Source: Hydrogenophaga sp. (lineage in GTDB: Bacteria > Pseudomonadota > Gammaproteobacteria > Burkholderiales > Burkholderiaceae_C). Taken from it: a stretch of DNA of 7,032 nucleotides. The stretch is from positions 1-7,032 of the forward strand of contig JAIFNE010000008.1 in NCBI GenBank assembly GCA_020047875.1, given 5' to 3'. The notes beneath the pieces are model-generated. The model searched no databases. It worked only from the letters and a program-made list of their open reading frames with translations, and was not told the origin of the DNA. Position numbers and translations under genes: made by a program. The number at the start of each line of letters is the position of its first letter. The first letter of the stretch is position 1. Of this stretch, positions 1 through 7,032 are shown in pieces.

Positions 1-310
1 CGCTGCCCTCGCGGAACACGCGCTGCTGCAGAATGCCGGCCGCCCGCGCCCGCACCTCGGCCACACGCGAAGCCTCCAGCCGGCCCGGCAGTTCGGTGAC
101 CAGGCCCACATCACCCGGACTGACCGTGACCACCCCCACTTCAGCCGGTGGTGGGCCGCCGGCGCCACCCGGGCCAGCGGGCGGCGGCCCCTTACCGCAG
201 CCGCTCAGACCCGCCCCGAGCAACAGGGCGAGAAACAGCGTGGGCACTAGCAAGCGCTGGTGTGGCGCACACGGCACAGCAGACGACGGTGCGATGACGG
301 GAAACAGCAT
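1..310 (-). CDS. RND efflux periplasmic adaptor lipoprotein (AcrA/MexA type), 5' part only
   Basis: First 103 codons of a membrane-fusion protein; the gene continues past the left edge of the window. Residues 1-20 are a long polar N-terminus. Residues 21-37 are hydrophobic and end in the lipobox LSGC, with Cys38 as the predicted lipidation site. A Gly/Pro-rich linker follows (about 39-56). Residues 57-103 then carry the family's typical start, including VGVVTV, TELPGRLEA and RVAEVRARAAGIL. In this family the adaptor links an inner-membrane RND pump to an outer-membrane channel and helps export drugs or solvents. The ATG at 310-308 is chosen because AGAGG lies 5 nt upstream and the whole signal peptide follows. 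It lies 196 bp after mrpG on the same strand, so it probably has its own promoter and opens a separate efflux operon. The family is clear; the substrate and exact gene name are not. Confidence 0.88.
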   Translation of the reverse strand, partial: MLFPVIAPSSAVPCAPHQRLLVPTLFLALLLGAGLSGCGKGPPPAGPGGAGGPPPAEVGVVTVSPGDVGLVTELPGRLEASRVAEVRARAAGILQQRVFREGS

Positions 311-506
311 GGAAACCTCTGGAGAAAGGACGCAGCCACAGGCGTCGCCAGACCACTGGAACAACCGCCTTCAGGTGGCAGAAAGAATCTGGTCTAAGCG
401 AGACGACGCGACAGCCACGCGCGCCGTGGAATGGCGGCGCAGCGAGGCAGTGTACTGACGCCCACCCCGCCCTGCTGTGGGCAGACGCGATGGCTCAGTG
501 GGGCGC
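311..506. other. Intergenic spacer between mrpG and the RND adaptor
   Basis: I see no gene here. It should hold the end of the mrp transcript and the promoter of the adaptor gene, but no convincing -35/-10 pair is visible on the minus strand. A 6-bp GC-rich inverted repeat (421-426 with 435-440, 8-nt loop) could form a hairpin, but no T-run follows on either strand, so it is not a typical intrinsic terminator. A small dyad CAGT-GT-ACTG at 449-458 is too short to call an operator. Confidence 0.5.
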
Positions 507-857
507 TCAGTCGCCCTGGCGCTCCGGCACCACATCACTGGGGACCGGGGCCAGGGAGGGATGGCGCAGATGAAGCGCGGCCTGCGCCAGCAGGTTGGCA
601 GAGACCGGCGCAGTCACGAACACGAAGAGCGTGATCAGCAGCTCGGCCACGCCGAACCGCCCCTGGGACCAGCCCAACAGCAGCGAAGCGAGCAGCACGC
701 CGCCAACGCCGAGGGTGGACGCCTTGGTGGGCGCGTGCAGCCGCATGTAAAAGTCAGGCAGGCGCACCATGCCGATGGCGCCCACCAGCAAGAAAAAGGC
801 GCCGACCAGAACGAGGATCGCAGCAGCCCACTCGATGACAGGGTTCAGTGTGTCCAT
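507..857 (-). CDS. mrpG: Mrp/Pha cation:proton antiporter subunit G
   Basis: A 116-residue small membrane subunit of the Mrp antiporter (PhaG/MnhG/YufB family). Three hydrophobic segments are visible at about 9-31, 47-62 and 70-92. The family signature lies at 32-50, with RLPDFYMRLHAPTKASTLG followed by a glycine-rich start to the second helix. The polar tail from about 97 to 116 is variable in the family. The open frame extends 20 codons further upstream inside mrpF. The ATG at 857-855 is preferred because GGAG lies 7 nt upstream and the protein then starts like its family. Only 4 nt separate it from the mrpF stop, and its ribosome binding site abuts that stop codon, so it is probably translated by coupling to mrpF. 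It is the last gene of the operon. MrpG is needed for complex assembly or function in characterised systems; no catalytic residue of its own is known to me. Confidence 0.95.
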   Translation of the reverse strand: MDTLNPVIEWAAAILVLVGAFFLLVGAIGMVRLPDFYMRLHAPTKASTLGVGGVLLASLLLGWSQGRFGVAELLITLFVFVTAPVSANLLAQAALHLRHPSLAPVPSDVVPERQGD

Positions 858-861
858 GTTG

Positions 862-1137
862 TCACTCCACGACGTCGCCACGGCTGAGGTAGCGCGCCAG
901 CGCCACAGTGCCCACAAAGCCCAGCAGGGCCACGATAAGCGCCGCTTCGAACAGCAGCGGTGTCTGCCAGCGCAAGCCCAGCATCACCACCAGCGCCACC
1001 ACGCTCAGGTAAAGGGTGTCCAGCGCCAGAACGCGGTCGGCGATGGTGGGACCACGCAAGAGGCGCCAGCCGCACAGCAACAGCGTCAGGGTCACGGCAC
1101 CGATACCAATGGTCAGGGCAAGGTTCAGAACGCTCAT
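862..1137 (-). CDS. mrpF: Mrp/Pha cation:proton antiporter subunit F
   Basis: A 91-residue protein of the MrpF/PhaF family with three membrane segments (about 4-26, 41-57 and 61-82). The hallmark between the first two helices is RGPTIADRVLALD at 28-40, with conserved Asp34 and Asp40. In studied Mrp complexes F is a small integral subunit needed for assembly and activity, packed with E and G. An in-frame ATG lies eight codons upstream at 1161. I chose the ATG at 1137-1135 because GGAAGG (1145-1150) sits 7 nt before it and the protein then starts MSVLNLAL, as is usual for the family. The 61 nt between the mrpE stop and this start is the only real gap in the operon. The downstream mrpG starts 4 nt after the F stop. 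Confidence 0.94.
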   Translation of the reverse strand: MSVLNLALTIGIGAVTLTLLLCGWRLLRGPTIADRVLALDTLYLSVVALVVMLGLRWQTPLLFEAALIVALLGFVGTVALARYLSRGDVVE

Positions 1138-1198
1138 TGGACGACCTTCCGTGCTGCGCAATGCGGGGCTGATTGCCCTCGGAACGGCTTGGCGGCGC

Positions 1199-1726
1199 TC
1201 ATGCCGCGCTCTCCCCGTCGAGGCGAAAAACAGCCAGCAACGGCGCTTCGTAACGCGACTTCATGTCAGCCACCATGCCGTCTGCATCGTCGCAGTTCAG
1301 TGCGTGCACCCAGATACAACGCGCTTGCTCATCGATCACGGCCGAGACTGTGCCCGGTGTCATGGTGATGATGCTGGCAAAGAGTGCGTTCACCCGATGA
1401 TGGTCGCTGACCAGCGGCACGCGCAGCCAGGCGGGTTGAGGCCGGTTCATGGGGCCCAGCACCAGCTTGGCGACGGTGATGTTGGACATCACGATGTCCC
1501 AGGTCACCACCAGCGTCAGGCGAATGGCCGGGCTCCAGCGGATTGGGCTGCCCACATGAAGCAATCCGCGCAGCAGGACGGGCACGATCAGGCCAATCAG
1601 GGCGGCTGACAGCAAATGCACCGGCTCCACGCTGCGAGAGAGCGCCAGCCAGATGGCCACCAGCAGCAGCGAAAGCACAGGGTGGTCGAACCAGCCCCCG
1701 CGGCGGTCCAGGGTGTCGGACTTCAT
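1199..1726 (-). CDS. mrpE: Mrp/Pha cation:proton antiporter subunit E
   Basis: A 175-residue MnhE-family subunit. Hydrophobic segments occur at about 17-30, 36-57 and 66-90. A soluble C-terminal domain follows with the family motif ITMTPGT at 120-126, and an acidic stretch at 146-149 leads into an amphipathic end. MrpE is an accessory inner-membrane subunit: in characterised systems it supports full antiport activity and assembly with the other small subunits, rather than forming the ion path alone. Its ATG overlaps the mrpD stop as ATGA (1723-1726), and AGGAG lies 8 nt upstream inside mrpD, so D and E are probably translationally coupled. Length and ends match the family with no sign of truncation. 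Unlike its upstream neighbours, it does not overlap the next gene. Confidence 0.95.
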   Translation of the reverse strand: MKSDTLDRRGGWFDHPVLSLLLVAIWLALSRSVEPVHLLSAALIGLIVPVLLRGLLHVGSPIRWSPAIRLTLVVTWDIVMSNITVAKLVLGPMNRPQPAWLRVPLVSDHHRVNALFASIITMTPGTVSAVIDEQARCIWVHALNCDDADGMVADMKSRYEAPLLAVFRLDGESAA

Positions 1727-3381
1727 GGTTGCTTCTCCTGAGTCGGAAGGGCTTTATCGGGTGCCGGCGCGGCACGCTGACCGTCGTAAGGCCGTGTGGT
1801 TGAGCGTCCCACCGCGTCGGCGCCGAGCACCGCGCGCACGTAGTCGTCGGGCACCAACAGCTGCGTAGCGGTGGCATCGGTGTAGCGTTTGACAGGCGAG
1901 GCCAGCACCGCCAGCGCAACGGTTAATGCCATGAAGGCCCAGACCGGCGCCAGTAGGCGAACACTGGAGCCTGCATCGCCGGCACCACTGGCGGGCTGCA
2001 CGTGCCAGAAAACGATGACCCCGGCGCGCGCGAGTCCCACGAGGCTGAGAAAGCCGACGCCCAGCACCACACTCCAGATCCAGACCTGTGCCGTCAGTCC
2101 CGAGCTGGCCTCCAGCACCATCAACTTACCGAGAAAACCCGGCAGCGGCGGCAATCCGGCCACCGAGGCCGCGCCAAACAGCATCATCACACCCAGCAGC
2201 ACCGGTTCGCGCACCGCGTGGGCAGGCTGCAATTTGTCGTGGGTGTCGCCGCGCTGCGCACCCATCAGTTCAACCAAAAGGAAGAGCCCGGCGATCACGA
2301 TGGTGCTGTGCAGCGTGTAGTACAGCGCGGCCGACAGCGTTTCGGGTGTAAAGAGGCCGATCGCAGCCAGGATGGTGCCCACCGACGAGACGGTGAGATA
2401 GGCCACCAGCCGCCCCATGGTGTGCGCCGCCAACGCACCCAGCACGCCCAGCGCGCTGGTGGCCAGGGCCAACGGCAGGAGCCAGTCGGCCACCGCCAGC
2501 GCCGCGCCACCGGCTTCAGTGCCAAAAAGCTGCCAGTGCACGCGAACGATGCTGTACACACCCACTTTGGTCATGATGGCGAACAGCGCCGCCACCGGCG
2601 CACTGGCTGCGGCGTAGGTACCAGGCAGCCAAAAATAGAGAGGCAGCATCGCGGCCTTCAGGCCGAACACCACAAGCAGCACCAGCGCGGCCACCTTCGC
2701 GAACAACAGCTGATCGCCCTGGAGCATCGCCAGCCGCTGCCCTACGTCGGCCATGTTCAGCGTGCCGGTGGCCGCGTAGACCAGCGACAGACCGATCAGG
2801 AACAGTCCCGAGGCCACCAGGTTGAGCACCACGTAGTGGATACCCATGCGAAAGCGCTCGCGGCCCTGGCCGTGCAGCAGCAGCACATACGAAGCGATCA
2901 GCAGCACCTCGAAGAAAACGAACAAGTTGAACAGGTCGCCCGTGAGGAACGCACCGAGCAGGCCCATCAATTGAAATTGGAACAGCGCGTGAAAGTAGCG
3001 CCCGCGCGCGTCCCAGCCGCCGCAGGCATACCAAAGCACCGGCACCGCCACCAGGTAGGTCAGCAGCACCATCAGGGCCGAAAGGCGGTCCACCACCATC
3101 ACGATGCCAAACGGCGCTGGCCACTCGCCGAGGCGATAAACCAGCAACTCGCCGGTGGCTGCGTGCACCACCAGGCCGACCGCCATCAACAAGCCCAGTA
3201 ACACCGAACCCAGACCGACGCGGCGGCGCCAGCGCAAGGATGCGTCGTCGTGCGCCCCACCCTGCCCGGCAATGCCACCGGCGTCACCGAGCAACAGCAG
3301 AACCACCGCAGTGAACAACGGCAGAACCACGAACAGCACTGGCGCGTGCTGCAGCCAGAAAGTCATCACAGCATCGGTCAT
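1723..3381 (-). CDS. mrpD: Mrp/Pha cation:proton antiporter subunit D
   Basis: A 552-residue antiporter-like subunit related to MrpA and to complex I NuoL/M/N, with about 14 membrane helices. The family's proton-path residues are visible: Glu158 in the fifth-helix motif NLFVFFEVLLIASY, Lys242 in GLKAAMLPLYFWLP, Lys272 in IMTKVGVY, His358 in TLHSTIV, and Lys419 in PGFLGKLMVLEA. MrpD forms one of the two large modules of the complex and is essential for Na+/H+ exchange in studied systems. A hydrophilic loop at about 34-54 and a polar tail from about 498 to 552 (with LLVPDDYVRAVLG) lie outside the helices. The start overlaps the mrpC stop as ATGA (3378-3381), with a strong GGAGG about 9 nt before it. 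The length is slightly long for the family because of the tail; the core looks intact. Confidence 0.97.
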   Translation of the reverse strand: MTDAVMTFWLQHAPVLFVVLPLFTAVVLLLLGDAGGIAGQGGAHDDASLRWRRRVGLGSVLLGLLMAVGLVVHAATGELLVYRLGEWPAPFGIVMVVDRLSALMVLLTYLVAVPVLWYACGGWDARGRYFHALFQFQLMGLLGAFLTGDLFNLFVFFEVLLIASYVLLLHGQGRERFRMGIHYVVLNLVASGLFLIGLSLVYAATGTLNMADVGQRLAMLQGDQLLFAKVAALVLLVVFGLKAAMLPLYFWLPGTYAAASAPVAALFAIMTKVGVYSIVRVHWQLFGTEAGGAALAVADWLLPLALATSALGVLGALAAHTMGRLVAYLTVSSVGTILAAIGLFTPETLSAALYYTLHSTIVIAGLFLLVELMGAQRGDTHDKLQPAHAVREPVLLGVMMLFGAASVAGLPPLPGFLGKLMVLEASSGLTAQVWIWSVVLGVGFLSLVGLARAGVIVFWHVQPASGAGDAGSSVRLLAPVWAFMALTVALAVLASPVKRYTDATATQLLVPDDYVRAVLGADAVGRSTTRPYDGQRAAPAPDKALPTQEKQP

Positions 3382-3718
3382 GCGCGTGGCCCTCCCGGCT
3401 CGTGGCCATCCACATGGTCAGTGCCGCTTTCATGCCGGCTGCGCAATGCGAGCTCGACCACAAAGCCGGTGGTGGCAAAGCCAATCACGATCGCGGTCAA
3501 CACCAATGCCTGCGGCAGCGGATCGGCTACCGGACCTTGGCCCACCAGCACGGGCGCAGCGTTGGACCACAGACGACCCATGAGAAAAATGAACACGTTG
3601 ACTGCATAGCCGAACAGCGACAAGCCCAGTACCACCGAGAAACTGCGGCCTCGCAGCATCATGTAGATGCCGGTGGCGGTCACCACGCCCACACCCGTGG
3701 CGAGTAAAAATTCCATGC

Positions 3719-3722
<4 letters not shown>
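3378..3722 (-). CDS. mrpC: Mrp/Pha cation:proton antiporter subunit C
   Basis: A 114-residue NuoK-like subunit (Oxidored_q2 family) with three membrane helices at about 4-23, 28-49 and 71-95. Conserved features are the glycine-containing second helix (VLGLSLFGYAVN, 31-42) and the signature DPLPQALVLTAIVIG at 67-81 leading into the third helix. By homology with NuoK and solved Mrp structures, C sits between the large subunits and helps form the membrane ion path. A polar His/Gly-rich tail covers 96-114. The first ATG overlaps the mrpAB stop as ATGA (3719-3722). A second ATG two codons later (MSM) could also serve and would barely change the product. The ribosome binding site is weak (CCGGAA), which fits translation coupled to mrpAB. 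Confidence 0.96.
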
Positions 3723-6547
<2,825 letters not shown>

Positions 6548-6551
6548 GGTG

Positions 6552-6558
6552 CTTCCTT
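6552..6558 (-). promoter_or_regulatory. Ribosome binding site that fixes the GTG start of mrpAB
   Basis: On the minus strand AAGGAAG lies just before GTG at 6547-6545, with 6 nt between AAGGA and the start. The only nearby ATG (6573-6571) is out of frame, ends after 12 codons and has no such site. This supports GTG as the true initiator of the fused subunit. Confidence 0.75.
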
Positions 6559-6571
6559 CGGGTGAGCCCGC

Positions 6572-6577
6572 ATTCTA
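6572..6577 (-). promoter_or_regulatory. Possible -10 box of the mrp operon
   Basis: TAGAAT on the minus strand matches the sigma-70 -10 consensus at five of six bases. It lies 24 nt before the GTG start, which would leave a leader of about 17-18 nt that still holds the ribosome binding site. No good -35 element stands 16-18 nt upstream. The promoter is therefore weak, activator-dependent, or this is a chance match in the AT-richest part of the gap. Confidence 0.3.
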
Positions 6578-6599
6578 GATAAACGCGGATCGAACCTGA

Positions 6600-6617
6600 C
6601 AGGCGATCAATCGCCTG
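6600..6617. repeat. Perfect 8-bp inverted repeat at the end of the MFS gene
   Basis: The sequence CAGGCGAT-CA-ATCGCCTG is a perfect dyad with a 2-nt centre. It covers the restored stop codon of the MFS frame (6609-6607) and lies upstream of the possible mrp -10 box. As RNA it would make a 7-bp stem with a 4-nt loop. No T-run follows in the minus direction, so it is not a classical terminator. It could be a weak terminator, a processing hairpin, or an operator for the mrp promoter. Confidence 0.5.
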
Positions 6618-7032
6618 CGGGTAAGTGCGGATTGAGCCGCATGCGCCATGCCAGTTGCGAACCCGCGCCCACCACCGCACCGACCACCCAGAACACGCCG
6701 GCCGCGCCCACCAGCACACCGGCTGTGCCGAACAGCAGCGAAACCCAGGGCCTCGCCGTGACGGTGCTTGGGCGTGATCTGGTGCAGCGTGCTCATGATC
6801 ATGGGCTGAACCGAACCCAGCGCCAACCCGAGCAAGGCAGACAACACCATCATGGCCCAGCCCGTCTGCACCAACGGATAGGCCGCAAACAGCACTGCGG
6901 TGACCAACATGGCTGAACCAATCACCACCCGCTCGCTCAAGCGCGAGGCCAGCCAGGGCATGACCAGGCGAATGGCGGTGGCGGCCAGCGCGAACGCACC
7001 CAGGATGGAGCCGATGGTGGTGGCGCTCAGCC
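6607..7032 (-). pseudogene. MFS transporter, C-terminal part, frame disrupted near 6740
   Basis: The 3' part of a major facilitator superfamily permease that enters from the right edge of the window. From 7030 the frame encodes membrane helices and a typical MFS loop, with LSERVVIG, GLALGSVQPMIMSTLHQITP and HRHGEALG. After GEALG (codons end at 6743) this frame turns into Arg/Gly/His-rich sequence unlike a membrane protein and ends at 6577-6575. One base over, from 6738, the expected last helix resumes: LLFGTAGVLVGAAGVFWVVG, then a basic end and a TGA stop at 6609-6607. Family members as I remember them have about 14 residues between GEALG and LLFG. Here 4 nt separate the two parts, which fits loss of about 38 nt. 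The gene may be a pseudogene with an altered last helix, or the assembly may be wrong here. The substrate is unknown. Confidence 0.68.

Noticed and set aside
421..440. GC-rich hairpin after mrpG as an intrinsic terminator
   Set aside because: The stem is only 6 bp with an 8-nt loop, and no T-run follows on either strand.
2400..2420. Arg324 in MrpD where other antiporter-like subunits carry Lys
   Set aside because: As I recall, Arg is common here in proteobacterial MrpD proteins, so it is not a meaningful substitution.
2002..3201. Long plus-strand open frame of 399 codons opposite mrpD
   Set aside because: Its product is rich in His, Gln, Arg and Gly with no fold-like pattern. It is the mirror of a GC-biased membrane protein gene, and mrpD on the other strand is certain.

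Overview
The window holds a complete, six-gene Mrp-type (Pha/Sha/Mnh) multisubunit cation/proton antiporter operon. It is flanked by the damaged 3' end of a major facilitator superfamily (MFS) transporter gene and by the 5' end of an RND efflux periplasmic adaptor gene. Every gene I can support is on the minus strand, so transcription runs from high to low coordinates. The DNA is GC-rich with strongly GC-biased third codon positions. The mrpA and mrpB parts are fused (group 2 Mrp, the usual proteobacterial arrangement). The style of the MFS and AcrA-like proteins suggests a betaproteobacterium, perhaps of the Burkholderiales/Comamonadaceae. That placement is an inference from memory, not a database result.

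Layout in transcription order. 7032-6607: C-terminal part of an MFS permease whose reading frame breaks near 6740. 6606-6548: short leader with a dyad at the MFS stop, a possible -10 box and a good ribosome binding site. 6547-3719: mrpAB fusion, starting with GTG. 3722-3378: mrpC. 3381-1723: mrpD. 1726-1199: mrpE. 1198-1138: a 61-nt gap. 1137-862: mrpF. 857-507: mrpG. 506-311: a 196-bp spacer with no gene. 310-1: start of a lipoprotein adaptor of the AcrA/MexA family, cut by the window edge.

The junctions AB/C, C/D and D/E are each the four-base overlap ATGA, and F and G are 4 nt apart, so most subunits look translationally coupled. MrpA and MrpD are the two large subunits related to complex I antiporter-like subunits NuoL/M/N. 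MrpC resembles NuoK. MrpE, F and G are small membrane subunits. Together they should form one inner-membrane complex exchanging Na+ (or K+/Li+) for protons, used for alkaline pH and salt homeostasis. The transported ion cannot be read from sequence alone.

I found no undescribed system, CRISPR array, RNA gene or insertion sequence. The points most worth checking are the disrupted MFS gene, a nine-G run inside mrpAB, and the unusual E/F gap.
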